Of a stretch of 64,000 nucleotides of DNA, positions 17,299 through 25,297 are shown one piece after another. This DNA is from Niallia endozanthoxylica (GTDB lineage: Bacteria > Bacillota > Bacilli > Bacillales > Cytobacillaceae): positions 248,001 to 312,000 of the forward strand of contig NZ_VYKL01000010.1 in assembly GCF_008710145.1 (NCBI RefSeq), written 5' to 3'. The position numbers and the translations under genes were made by a program. The notes beneath the pieces are model-generated. The model was not told the origin of the DNA. It saw nothing but the letters and a program-made list of their open reading frames with translations, and did not search any database. Every line of letters starts with the position of its first letter. Position 1 is the first letter of the stretch.

Positions 17299-18501
17299 TT
17301 GAAGGATAACTGGAATGCTTTTATAACGAAAGATTTCATTTTAGAACCTACAGGTACAGGTGTATTGGATGGATTAACCTTTGCCATTAAAGATGTATTT
17401 GATATTCAAGGCTATAAAAGTACGGCAGGGAATCCTGACTGGTACCGTACGCATTCTCCAGGTAAAAGAAATGCGCCAGTTATCGAGATTCTCTTAAGTA
17501 ATGGGGCGCGTCTAATGGGTACGACACATACAGACGAATTAATGTACAGTTTAAACGGTGAAAATTCCCACTATGGAACACCGGTGAACCCGAATGCTCC
17601 GAATCGAATTCCGGGTGGGTCTTCAAGTGGATCCGCGGTTGCAGCTGCTGCTGGGATGGTCAATTTTTCCATTGGAACAGATACGGGCGGTTCTGTAAGA
17701 ATTCCAGCGTCCTATTGTGGGATTTATGGTTTTCGTCCTACGCATGGAATGGTGAATATCGATGGGGTCATTCCTCTGGCCAAAAGCTTTGATACGGTTG
17801 GTTGGATGTCAAAGGATCTTAACACCCTGTTAAAAGTCGGAGAAGTATTCCTTGACCATCAAGCGCCTGCTCAAGATTCATTTTCCTATTTATATTTTGA
17901 AGAAGAAGCATGGACGTTTATCGAGGAAGAGTCGAAAATGATTTTATTACAGGCTGCTTCAGTGTTAGAAGACATGGGTTCTATCAAACAATCCTTAAAG
18001 ATATCAACGGAAGGCCTTACACAATGGGCTGAACTATTTCGCTATATACAAGGAATCCAAATATGGAAAGAGCATGGTGCGTGGATTGAACAAGAACACC
18101 CTGTATTCGGTCCCGGGATCGCCGAACGTTTCACATGGACTTCCACCTTAAAGGAAAGAGATTTGCCTGCTTTAATGGAAAAAAAGAAAATAATTAGGCA
18201 GCGCTTATCAACGATTTTAAAAGACAACGGGTTACTTGTGATTCCCACTTCTCCTGGTGAAGCACCTTTAAGACATTTACAGGAAGAGAAGAGAGAACAA
18301 CATCGTACAAGAACCATGCAATTAACTTGTATCGCAGGATTAGCAGGATTTCCGCAAATAACGGTTCCATTTAAAAATCAAAATGGAGTTCCAATTGGAT
18401 TATCCTTTATTGCTAATCGTAATCAAGATCTCCATTTAATCAAATGGGTCCATAAATTAATCGAAGCAAGTGGAGGGTTCTTCTGTTTCCCTGATAAGTA
18501 A
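17299..18501 (+). CDS. Amidase-signature family hydrolase
   Basis: A 400-residue amidase-signature enzyme. The catalytic Ser-cisSer-Lys triad is visible as the Lys in TFAIKDVFDI (about residue 31), the Ser in PGGSSSGSAVAAAAG (about 112) and the Ser in GTDTGGSVRIPASYCG (about 136, the nucleophile). The family hydrolyses C-N bonds in a wide range of amides, and the substrate is not predictable. It is somewhat shorter than typical GatA-like members (about 480). The start is TTG at 17299 after GGTGATGAGAA. An ATG in this position is absent, so the start is of moderate certainty. It may act with the gamma-glutamyltransferase that follows on gamma-glutamyl or amide compounds. Confidence 0.85.
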   Translation: MKDNWNAFITKDFILEPTGTGVLDGLTFAIKDVFDIQGYKSTAGNPDWYRTHSPGKRNAPVIEILLSNGARLMGTTHTDELMYSLNGENSHYGTPVNPNAPNRIPGGSSSGSAVAAAAGMVNFSIGTDTGGSVRIPASYCGIYGFRPTHGMVNIDGVIPLAKSFDTVGWMSKDLNTLLKVGEVFLDHQAPAQDSFSYLYFEEEAWTFIEEESKMILLQAASVLEDMGSIKQSLKISTEGLTQWAELFRYIQGIQIWKEHGAWIEQEHPVFGPGIAERFTWTSTLKERDLPALMEKKKIIRQRLSTILKDNGLLVIPTSPGEAPLRHLQEEKREQHRTRTMQLTCIAGLAGFPQITVPFKNQNGVPIGLSFIANRNQDLHLIKWVHKLIEASGGFFCFPDK

Positions 18502-18561
18502 ATATGGAATAATTAATGGAAACAAAAGAACCGTCCCTCTGTTTCAATAAGGAGGATGGGT

Positions 18562-20217
18562 ATGAATAAAAGCAGTAAGCAATCTTATCGTCCAACGACA
18601 ATGGCACCAAAGGCGATGATCACGACTCCGCATTATTTGGCTTCTCAGGCAGGTTTGAACGTGCTTCAAGAGGGAGGGAATGCGGTTGAAGCGGCCATCG
18701 CCGCTGCCTCAACTATTGGAGTGGTGTACCCTCATATGAATGGAGTGGGCGGGGATAATTTTTGGCTTGTTTATAATAAGAAAAAGAACGAATTAAAAGC
18801 CTTAAATAGCAGTGGCCGTTCAGGTGAAAAGGCAAGTATTTCATTTTATAAGAATCAAGGTTACAAGAAAATCCCTTCAAGAGGAGCTCTTTCTGCAAAT
18901 ACCGTTCCAGGGGCAGTCGCCGGCTGGGAAAAGGCTTTTCAATATTCACAGGCCCAAATGAAGGGAACGTTTGGCTGGGATCAATTGCTGCAAACATCCA
19001 TTCAATATGCAAAAGATGGCTTTCCGGTTACGCCTAGTCAGGAATACTGGACGAATGTCAATCAGGATCCATATGATAATGAATTTAGACATCTCCAACG
19101 TTTTTCAGAGTTTCAAAGAATCTTTACAAAATCGAGCGGACTGGCGTATCGTGCTGGAGAATTGATGAAGCAGCATGATTTAGCGTTAACGTTAGAAGGC
19201 ATTGCAAGTGAAGGAAGCTCTTATCTTTATCAAGGAGAGCTGGCTAAGGCAATCTCCCAAGGTTTGCAACATCACGGGGGACTATTAACCTATCAAGATT
19301 TTCGGAATCACCGTTCCGATTGGGTGGATCCGATTTCTGTCCGTTACCGGGGCTATCAGGTCTATAATGTCCCGCCCAATTCACAAGGCTTTGCCTCGCT
19401 CTCCATTCTGAACATTATCAATAACTTTGATTTATCTACTATTGAAGAAGGCTCTGCTGATTATTATCATGTACTAACAGAGGCAACGAAACGAGCATTC
19501 TCTGACCGGGATCAATACTTAACTGATCCGGATTTTTCCCACATCCCGCTGGATGAATTATTATCCGTTAAAAGAGGAATGGATTTAGCGGATTCGATTG
19601 ATTTTACAAGGGTGAAAAATGTACAAAAACAGTTAGACCCAAAAGGGGATACAATCTGGCTGGGAGTTGTGGACCAAGAGGGAAATGCCGTTTCATTGAT
19701 TCAAAGTATTTATCATGAGTTTGGTTCTGGTATCATTCCAAAAGGTACAGGAATAGTTCTGCAAAACAGAGGCAGCTTTTTCTCCTTAGATGAAAACCAT
19801 ATAAATTCTTTGCAGCCGAAAAAACGAACGTATCATACATTAAACCCGGCCATGTTGTTTAAAAATGACGAACCTTACTTAGTGTATGGGACGATGGGAG
19901 GAGAAGGTCAGCCGCAAACACAAGCAGCACTTGTGACGAGAATTCTAGATTATGATTTTCCTATTCAAGCCGCGATTGAAGCCCCAAGATGGTTGTATGG
20001 AAGAACATGGGGTGCTTCCTCAAACAGTTTGAAGCTAGAAGGAAGAATAGATCAAGATGTCGTTCGAGACCTTCAAAGCAGAGGTCATGAGGTTGAGATT
20101 TTAGATGATTTTACAGATGTCATGGGTCATGCCGGAGCCATTAAAATCGACCAGAATACGGGAGTGAAGTTCGGGGGTGCTGACCCTAGAGGAGACGGAG
20201 CTGCATTAGGGTTTTAA
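18562..20217 (+). CDS. Gamma-glutamyltransferase family protein (YwrD-like)
   Basis: A 551-residue Ntn-hydrolase precursor. Self-cleavage would expose the Thr in GDTIWLGVVDQEGNAVSLIQ (about residue 360), giving large and small subunits. The small subunit carries the Gly-Gly loop GTMGGEGQPQTQ. No signal peptide is present, which matches Bacillus subtilis YwrD and differs from the secreted Ggt. The ATG at 18556 is part of AAGGAGGATGGG, so ATG 18562 is used. In Bacillus subtilis, ywrD lies with the chromate-transporter pair ywrA/ywrB, and the same neighbours follow here, so the association is conserved though unexplained. The substrate is unknown. Confidence 0.88.
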   Translation: MNKSSKQSYRPTTMAPKAMITTPHYLASQAGLNVLQEGGNAVEAAIAAASTIGVVYPHMNGVGGDNFWLVYNKKKNELKALNSSGRSGEKASISFYKNQGYKKIPSRGALSANTVPGAVAGWEKAFQYSQAQMKGTFGWDQLLQTSIQYAKDGFPVTPSQEYWTNVNQDPYDNEFRHLQRFSEFQRIFTKSSGLAYRAGELMKQHDLALTLEGIASEGSSYLYQGELAKAISQGLQHHGGLLTYQDFRNHRSDWVDPISVRYRGYQVYNVPPNSQGFASLSILNIINNFDLSTIEEGSADYYHVLTEATKRAFSDRDQYLTDPDFSHIPLDELLSVKRGMDLADSIDFTRVKNVQKQLDPKGDTIWLGVVDQEGNAVSLIQSIYHEFGSGIIPKGTGIVLQNRGSFFSLDENHINSLQPKKRTYHTLNPAMLFKNDEPYLVYGTMGGEGQPQTQAALVTRILDYDFPIQAAIEAPRWLYGRTWGASSNSLKLEGRIDQDVVRDLQSRGHEVEILDDFTDVMGHAGAIKIDQNTGVKFGGADPRGDGAALGF

Positions 20218-20278
20218 GACCTTTAAAACTTTTACTCTCCTATGTATTAAAAGAGATTTATCGAAGGTGGTTTATTAA

Positions 20279-20860
20279 GTGAAGCTGTATAGAGATATAT
20301 TTGTTGCATTTTTTCGATCGGGAATATTAGGATTCGGAGGAGGTCCATCAGCGATTCCGCTGGTTCATAAAGAAGTGGTCGGTACATTTAAGTGGATGAA
20401 TGATGATCAATTTAGCGATGTGTTAGCGCTGGGGAATACGTTGCCAGGTCCGATTAATACGAAAATGGCTGGATATATCGGCTACCGAGTCGGAGGCATA
20501 ACGGGACTGATTGTTGCTTTGACCGCGGCCATTTTACCAACCGTTCTTTTGATGCTGGCCTTATTAACCTCCTTTAATCAATTCAAAGATAACCCAAGAG
20601 TTCAAGGAATGACGCATGCGGTGGTTCCTATTGTAGGCGTCATGATGGGTGTGTTGACTTGGAGCTTTTTGAAGAAGGCGAAAAGCGGGTTGGGGTGGAA
20701 AAAAGCGAGTCTTCTTTTAATCGGATGCCTGATCTGTATTGTGTTCCTTGGAATCCACCCAGGTGTCGTGATTGGAGTGTTGTTAGCTGGGGCATTCGTT
20801 TTACCAGAAAAGAAAAATAAAATCGAAGTACATGCAAAAGGAAAAAGTGAGAGCCTATGA
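20279..20860 (+). CDS. Chromate transporter half (YwrB-like)
   Basis: A 193-residue CHR-family membrane protein of the short (single-domain) type, with about five or six membrane segments. Signature stretches are GILGFGGGPSAIPLVHKEVV near the N-terminus and DVLALGNTLPGPINTKMAGY (about residues 49-68), both typical of ChrA domains. Short-chain CHR proteins work as pairs, and the partner gene follows with an ATGA overlap. The start is GTG at 20279 after GAAGGTGG. The family includes proven chromate exporters, but many members probably move other anions. The gamma-glutamyltransferase context does not indicate chromate. Confidence 0.9.
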   Translation: MKLYRDIFVAFFRSGILGFGGGPSAIPLVHKEVVGTFKWMNDDQFSDVLALGNTLPGPINTKMAGYIGYRVGGITGLIVALTAAILPTVLLMLALLTSFNQFKDNPRVQGMTHAVVPIVGVMMGVLTWSFLKKAKSGLGWKKASLLLIGCLICIVFLGIHPGVVIGVLLAGAFVLPEKKNKIEVHAKGKSESL

Positions 20861-21387
20861 TTTATTTACAATTATTTTTAGCCTTTTTGATCCCGGGAAT
20901 CGTTGGTTATGGAGGCGGACCTGCTTCTATTCCGTTAATTGAACACGAGGTGGTTAACCGTTATGGCTGGATGACAACTAGTCAATTTAGTGAGGTGCTG
21001 GCCTTAGGAAATTCCTTGCCGGGCCCGATTGCTACAAAAATGGCCGGATATATTGGGTTTGAAGTAGGGGGAGTAGTAGGGTCCTTGGTAGCCTTGTTTG
21101 CCACGGTGGCACCATCATTGATTTTAATGGTTTTATTATTAAGTCTAATCTATCGTTATAAAGATTCACCAAGAGTTAAACGGTTGTCAAAAGTGGTTCT
21201 GCCTGCTGTTGCAATCTTAATGGGAACTCTTACGTTTGATTTTTTCTATGAATCTTATTTTTCAAACGGACTTTGGGAAACGATTTTTATTGCCATCCTA
21301 ACGTTATTGCTATTAGAAAAGTGGAAGGTGCATCCTGCATTTGTGATTGTCGGAGGATTGACTTTTGGGGCTATTTTTCTAGTGTAA
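20857..21387 (+). CDS. Chromate transporter half (YwrA-like)
   Basis: The 176-residue second half of the short CHR pair. It repeats the signatures of its neighbour: GIVGYGGGPASIPLIEHEVV and EVLALGNSLPGPIATKMAGY. The ATG overlaps the stop of the previous gene (ATGA), so translation is coupled and a one-to-one complex is expected. Paired short CHR proteins have opposite membrane topology in studied cases. A strong terminator follows at 21413. Confidence 0.9.
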   Translation: MIYLQLFLAFLIPGIVGYGGGPASIPLIEHEVVNRYGWMTTSQFSEVLALGNSLPGPIATKMAGYIGFEVGGVVGSLVALFATVAPSLILMVLLLSLIYRYKDSPRVKRLSKVVLPAVAILMGTLTFDFFYESYFSNGLWETIFIAILTLLLLEKWKVHPAFVIVGGLTFGAIFLV

Positions 21388-21412
21388 AACAGCTGCTATG
21401 AAGACTGAGGAA

Positions 21413-21460
21413 AGGCAAGCGATGTGAACCGTAAATGGGTAGCATCGCTTGCCTCTTTTG
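21413..21460 (+). terminator. Terminator of the chromate-transporter operon
   Basis: AGGCAAGCGATG pairs perfectly with CATCGCTTGCCT across an 18-base loop, followed by CTTTTG. Confidence 0.85.
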
Positions 21461-22158
21461 TATTATAGTCAAAACGGAAAACTCCAATTTTAATTTTTTA
21501 TTCAACCGCTAGAAACTAGTTATATGGACTGATTTACTGCAATCTAATAAGGGGGATACATTTAGAAATTATCAGTTCTTTGAAAGAAATGGAAATCAAA
21601 TGACAGATATGAAATAGTAGTTATTCATTGAACTACTCCCACTTACTTCGTTGAAGTGGGAGATTCCTGCGAACACCAGTATATCCACCAGTTTTTTAGT
21701 AGGCGATCCCTGTCGCACCGACAGTTAGCAGTACAAGCGACTACGTTCAGTCTCCTGCGGTGTTGTAATCTTGTACGTTGGACTCATTGCACTTGCTTAC
21801 TTTGCTTGGTTTTCGCTACTTCGGCAAGTGCAAGACGGTTGATGCTTGGATATTTTACCGTGCGAAGCCTTTCTCGCACGAACCCTATATATCCAGTTTT
21901 CAAAGAACAACTTACAGGAATATTATACCATGCAAACATATGTTTTGGATAGCGCCAACCGCCATTCATCTCTCACTTATTTTTGGGCTACGCTCTGCAC
22001 AAAGTTGAAGTGGGAATCTTCTGTCGAAGGGGCAAGGTTTGAACAGAAATGGGCTGGGGCAGTCCGTTGTTTTCTTTACGTCGTCAAACAGTTTGAAATA
22101 AATGTTATAATTATCATATTATTCTGTAAAATATAAGTGTTTTTGAGGAGTTTTCATT
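21461..22158. repeat. Gene-free segment holding the structured RNA candidate and a 12-base direct repeat
   Basis: 700 bases with no credible gene. GTTGAAGTGGGA occurs at 21650-21661 and again at 22004-22015 in the same orientation, bracketing the structured stretch. Base composition is richer in GC than the AT-rich intergenic regions nearby. This fits a decayed or non-autonomous mobile element inserted between the chromate-transporter operon and the next gene. No transposase remnant was identified. Confidence 0.45.
21632..21930 (-). ncRNA. Structured RNA candidate resembling a solitary IS200/IS605 omega-RNA or element end
   Basis: Read on the minus strand, an extended -10 (TGGTATAAT, + 21922-21930) is followed by about 280 bases with four stable hairpins. 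In plus coordinates these are CGTGCG/CGCACG (21859-21880), TTGCACTTGC/GCAAGTGCAA (21787-21833), CTGTCG/CGACAG (21710-21724) and, last, CTCCCACTT/AAGTGGGAG (21636-21662) followed by TAGTTCA. A final hairpin of this look followed by TTCA is what I recall for the right end and guide-RNA scaffold of TnpB elements. No tnpB is present. Near the 5' end is GTTCTTTGAAAACTGGATA, which resembles the boxA region of Bacillus rRNA spacers. The minus-strand reading frame here (21784-21969) has no protein-like character. Confidence 0.5.
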
Positions 22159-23214
22159 ATGAAGAATGTTATTGGGGGAAGAATTTTTAAAACGGGTTTA
22201 TCGGTGTTGGCTACAGCAATCATTTGTGAAATATTAAATTGGCCTGCCATGTTTGCTGTGATTACCGCCATCGTCACCATTGAGCCTACTGCTGCAGATT
22301 CCATAAAGAAAGCTTTTATTCGTTTTCCGGCATCAGCCATTGGTGCTGCGTTTGCGGTTATTTTTACATTCCTTTTTGGAGACAGTCCCATTTCTTATAC
22401 CTTGGTTGCCCTTTGCACAATTATTGCTTGTACCAAGCTGAAATTACACGATGGTCTGCTTGTTGCCACTTTAACAGGTGTTGCGATGATCACAACCGTA
22501 CACGATGAGTATATCTCATCCTTTTTCATACGTTTGGGTACTACATCTACTGGGTTAATTGTCTCGTCTATTGTCAATCTATTAGTTATCCCGCCTAACT
22601 ATTCGACTTCCATTATAAAAGGCTTTCAAACCTTATTGTCGAACACGGGGAAGCTTCTTATGAAAAGAGGGGACCTGTCATTTGAACATGAAAAAGAAAT
22701 TCATGATGATTTTGAACATCTTATTAATGAACTGGAAAAGGTAAAGAAACTTCTTTATTATCAAAAACAGGAATGGAAATTTCATCGTTCTAATCGAAAA
22801 TATATCCGTGAGTTTTTCTATATGTCCAAAAAAATAACCTTATTGGAACAGATTGTTTTTCATATAGGCAATCTAATCTTTATCCCTTTTCATCATTTAA
22901 AGTTAAACAAGGAAAAAGAAGAGTTAATCTCAATAGCCTTTAATCGTTTAAATCGAATTTTAAATGATCCATACTTTTCTATTAATCAAGAGGAAGAAAT
23001 GCTTGTGAGTAAATTAACCAAATGGTTTACAGAACAAAAAACTCAAAGCGCTTTCGGAGAGGTGTATCAAGAGCATGTTTCATATATGAAAATGGAAACC
23101 GTTCTTTTATTTGAGCTCATTTCTATTTTTGAATTAACAAAGGAGTTGCACCACTACTACAATCTTGAAGACAGACATAGTGAGCCAAAGATAGTGAAGT
23201 CTTCTATTGGATGA
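22159..23214 (+). CDS. Aromatic acid exporter family protein (ArAE/FUSC-like)
   Basis: A 351-residue protein whose first 150 residues form about six membrane segments with the family stretch WPAMFAVITAIVTIEPTAAD. Residues 160-351 are a cytoplasmic, helix-rich region with charged heptad-like stretches. This is the layout of the aromatic acid exporter family (DUF939), for example YqjA of Bacillus subtilis, whose substrates are unproven. TTTTGAGGAG precedes the ATG at 22159. It is monocistronic with its own terminator. It is 11 kb from the aromatic catabolic island, so a link to that pathway is only a possibility. Confidence 0.85.
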   Translation: MKNVIGGRIFKTGLSVLATAIICEILNWPAMFAVITAIVTIEPTAADSIKKAFIRFPASAIGAAFAVIFTFLFGDSPISYTLVALCTIIACTKLKLHDGLLVATLTGVAMITTVHDEYISSFFIRLGTTSTGLIVSSIVNLLVIPPNYSTSIIKGFQTLLSNTGKLLMKRGDLSFEHEKEIHDDFEHLINELEKVKKLLYYQKQEWKFHRSNRKYIREFFYMSKKITLLEQIVFHIGNLIFIPFHHLKLNKEKEELISIAFNRLNRILNDPYFSINQEEEMLVSKLTKWFTEQKTQSAFGEVYQEHVSYMKMETVLLFELISIFELTKELHHYYNLEDRHSEPKIVKSSIG

Positions 23215-23241
23215 CGTGTGTTCTCTCATGTGGAACTGATA

Positions 23242-23279
23242 TCAGAGGAGGGGTTCTTCATCTCCTCTGAACTTTCGTT
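23242..23279 (+). terminator. Terminator after the aromatic acid exporter gene
   Basis: TCAGAGGAG pairs with CTCCTCTGA across an 11-base loop, followed by a T-containing tail (ACTTTCGTTT). Confidence 0.65.
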
Positions 23280-23337
23280 TGTTAGGCACCATCTATTCAC
23301 TCTAAATCGTTCACAAGGCTTGCTCTTTGCAACCTCA

Positions 23338-24024
23338 TCAAAAAATGAAACGAATGATGGGTACTGCTAAGGTTAACAGTAAAGCGGAGGTGGTCATCGC
23401 TACATTACCCATTGTCCTTCCTTCTTCTCCCCAAATAGAGGAGGTATTTGCTCCTATCATTTGAGCGGTTGTGCCCATTGCCAACCCTTTGGCTGCTTTG
23501 CTTTTAATCCCTAATTGCTGCATTAATTTGGGTCCGATAAGAACAGAAATGAGAGCGGAAATGATAACAAAGATGATCGTTGTGGAATATAAACCGCCTA
23601 AATTGCTTGAAATCGTCAGGGCAATCGGAAGTGTAATGGATTTAGGAATCAATGAAGCGAGCAGCTGCTCTTTTAAATGAAAGAAATGTGCCAGCAGCAC
23701 AACGGTCAATAATCCCATAGCTGTTCCTGCCATTACACCGATAAAGATTTTTTTGTAATTCTTTTTAATAAAAGTCCATTGCTTATAAAGCGGAACCGCT
23801 AAAGAAACAACGACCAGTTGTAACAGAAATTGAAAAAGAGAGCTTGCTTGGCTATAGGTTTCTTCAGGAATATGAAAAAGGAGAAGAAGCAATACGAGTA
23901 AAAAAGAGGAAGAAAATAATGGATTCAGCCAGCTTTTTTTGTATTTACGATAGAAAACGGTACAGATCCCATAGCTTCCAAGTGTGATGAGGATACAGAA
24001 TAGATAGGTCAATAATATATTCAT
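23338..24024 (-). CDS. lrgB: LrgB/CidB-family membrane protein
   Basis: A 228-residue membrane protein of the LrgB family, which with LrgA/CidA-type partners affects murein hydrolase activity and, in some Bacillus, pyruvate or glycolate-type transport. Seen are about seven hydrophobic segments and the family stretches IPKSITLPIALTISSNLGGL and KGLAMGTTAQMIGANTSSIW. The ATG at 24024 overlaps the TGA of the preceding lrgA (ATGA), and AGAGGGA lies at good distance from it, so the ATG six bases upstream at 24030 is less likely. The pair forms one minus-strand operon. Confidence 0.88.
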   Translation of the reverse strand: MNILLTYLFCILITLGSYGICTVFYRKYKKSWLNPLFSSSFLLVLLLLLFHIPEETYSQASSLFQFLLQLVVVSLAVPLYKQWTFIKKNYKKIFIGVMAGTAMGLLTVVLLAHFFHLKEQLLASLIPKSITLPIALTISSNLGGLYSTTIIFVIISALISVLIGPKLMQQLGIKSKAAKGLAMGTTAQMIGANTSSIWGEEGRTMGNVAMTTSALLLTLAVPIIRFIF

Positions 24025-24386
24025 TTGCATTCCCTCTTTTTTCTCATTTCATACCATTCGACTGTATAGGCTGTTCCTAGCAAACAGGAAAGGCTGCTTA
24101 CAAATAATATGATGAAGATGTTCCATTTTAAAATTTCTAGAAAGTGAAAGGAAATAATGAGACTGACAATGGGTGGGATAAATAATAGCTGCAGGTGTTT
24201 GAGCTGAAAAGAAGTAATTTTCTCCACCCACTCAAGTTTGATAATTCCTGTCATCAAGAAAAGAAACAGCAGCAGCATGCCCACAGTACTGCCTGGAAGG
24301 GGAATGGGTAAAAGAGTGACGACTAAGTTGCCAAGAGAAAGGAAGCCGATTAACAGTAAAACCTGCAAAATCCAACCTCGTTTCAT
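24021..24386 (-). CDS. lrgA: LrgA/CidA-family holin-like protein
   Basis: A 121-residue protein with four hydrophobic segments, the usual size and topology of the CidA/LrgA holin-like family. LLPIPLPGSTVGMLLLFLFL is the typical central stretch, and ITSFQLKHLQLLFIPPIVSL follows. GGAGGAAATG precedes the ATG at 24386. No LytTR or LysR regulator, which often lies beside cid/lrg genes, is adjacent. Confidence 0.88.
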   Translation of the reverse strand: MKRGWILQVLLLIGFLSLGNLVVTLLPIPLPGSTVGMLLLFLFLMTGIIKLEWVEKITSFQLKHLQLLFIPPIVSLIISFHFLEILKWNIFIILFVSSLSCLLGTAYTVEWYEMRKKRECK

Positions 24387-24867
24387 CGTTCCATTTCCTC
24401 CTTCCGGTTGAATGGTTTAAGTTTAGAAAGGTGCATTGATTTAGTAAGTAATCTTGTTCATGGAAGTTTCCCATGCTTTAAAGGGTTCTTTTACCAGATT
24501 ATTTTAAAAAACAATCAAGATATGGAAACCATTCTAATTGTATTTTGCACTTTTTTCTACCAGTATGTAAGAACATCTAACGAGATTTTTGGTTCGAATA
24601 CTAAGAATGGTAATAAAAACTGACAAGACAAATGGAAAATGAATGGCTTCTGAGTATTATATATTGAAAAAGTGGATTTTTAGGCCTTGGTTTTTAGTGA
24701 AAGAAAAATTTAGTGCAAAGGAAATATTTACTACAGCATTTTTGCCAAGTCAATAAACTTGATTGAAGCCCGATGCCGGATAGGTGCCTGGCTTTTTTCT
24801 ATGATCTCAAAAAGATAAACTGCCCCAGTTTCAAGTACTGAGGCGGGGGAAATTATCCTATATTTTT
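24387..24867. other. Intergenic stretch without a credible gene
   Basis: 480 AT-rich bases between two minus-strand operons. A 71-codon plus-strand frame at 24408 has no convincing ribosome binding site or protein character. Two hairpins near the right end are seen: AAGCC...GGCTT with a T-run (24766-24798, plus sense) and GCC-CAGT/ACTG-GGC (24822-24844), which in minus sense is followed by AGTTTATCTTTTT and could end the uraH operon. Confidence 0.4.
24812..24845 (-). terminator. Probable terminator of the uraH operon
   Basis: On the minus strand GCC-CAGT pairs with ACTG-GGC around TACTTGAA-type loop bases, followed by AGTTTATCTTTTT, 24 bases past the uraH stop. Confidence 0.5.
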
Positions 24868-25224
24868 TTAACTGCCGCGGTACACCTGATATCCCCAAGG
24901 AGACACAAGCAATGGTACATGGTAGTGTCTGTTTACATCTGAAATCCCAAAACGAACAGGTACAAGTTCTAAGAATGGAGGGTCTGGAAGGGGGATATCC
25001 TTCCTGCGGAAATATTCTCCAATATGGAAAATAAGCTCATAGACTCCTATTTTCATTTCTTCCTCCGTGAGAAGGGGAACATCAAGCCGACCATCATCAT
25101 TGGTTGCAGTAGTCTTTAAATGTTTCCAGCCTGAAGTTCCTTCTTGGATGAATAGTTCAATTTTTACATGGCTTGCAGGTGTACCGTGGGTTAAATCTAA
25201 AATATGTGTGGTGATTCCGGTCAT
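24868..25224 (-). CDS. uraH: 5-hydroxyisourate hydrolase (transthyretin-like)
   Basis: Hydrolyses 5-hydroxyisourate, the product of urate oxidation, to OHCU. The 118 residues carry the family ends: an N-terminal TTHILDLTHGTPA with the catalytic His, an internal NDDGRLD, and the C-terminal YHVPLLVSPWGYQVYRGS with the YRGS tetrapeptide that marks the hydrolase and separates it from animal transthyretin. A reading frame extends upstream to 25359, but GAGAGGGG six bases before ATG 25224 and the family length settle this start. It is the last gene of a minus-strand operon with the flavoprotein and uraD. Confidence 0.93.
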   Translation of the reverse strand: MTGITTHILDLTHGTPASHVKIELFIQEGTSGWKHLKTTATNDDGRLDVPLLTEEEMKIGVYELIFHIGEYFRRKDIPLPDPPFLELVPVRFGISDVNRHYHVPLLVSPWGYQVYRGS

Positions 25225-25297
25225 CTTTTTACCCCTCTCTTTATGTCGTGATACATACCAATTTACCTTGCTGCTATAACAAGGTAGATTGGTATCT

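Noticed and set aside
21656..22136. Several overlapping short reading frames in the structured region
   Set aside because: They overlap each other on both strands, contain the hairpin sequences and have no ribosome binding sites. A structured RNA or element end explains the segment better.
24408..24623. 71-codon plus-strand reading frame
   Set aside because: No ribosome binding site, biased Phe/Tyr/Asn content expected from AT-rich noncoding DNA, and it crosses the upstream region of lrgA.
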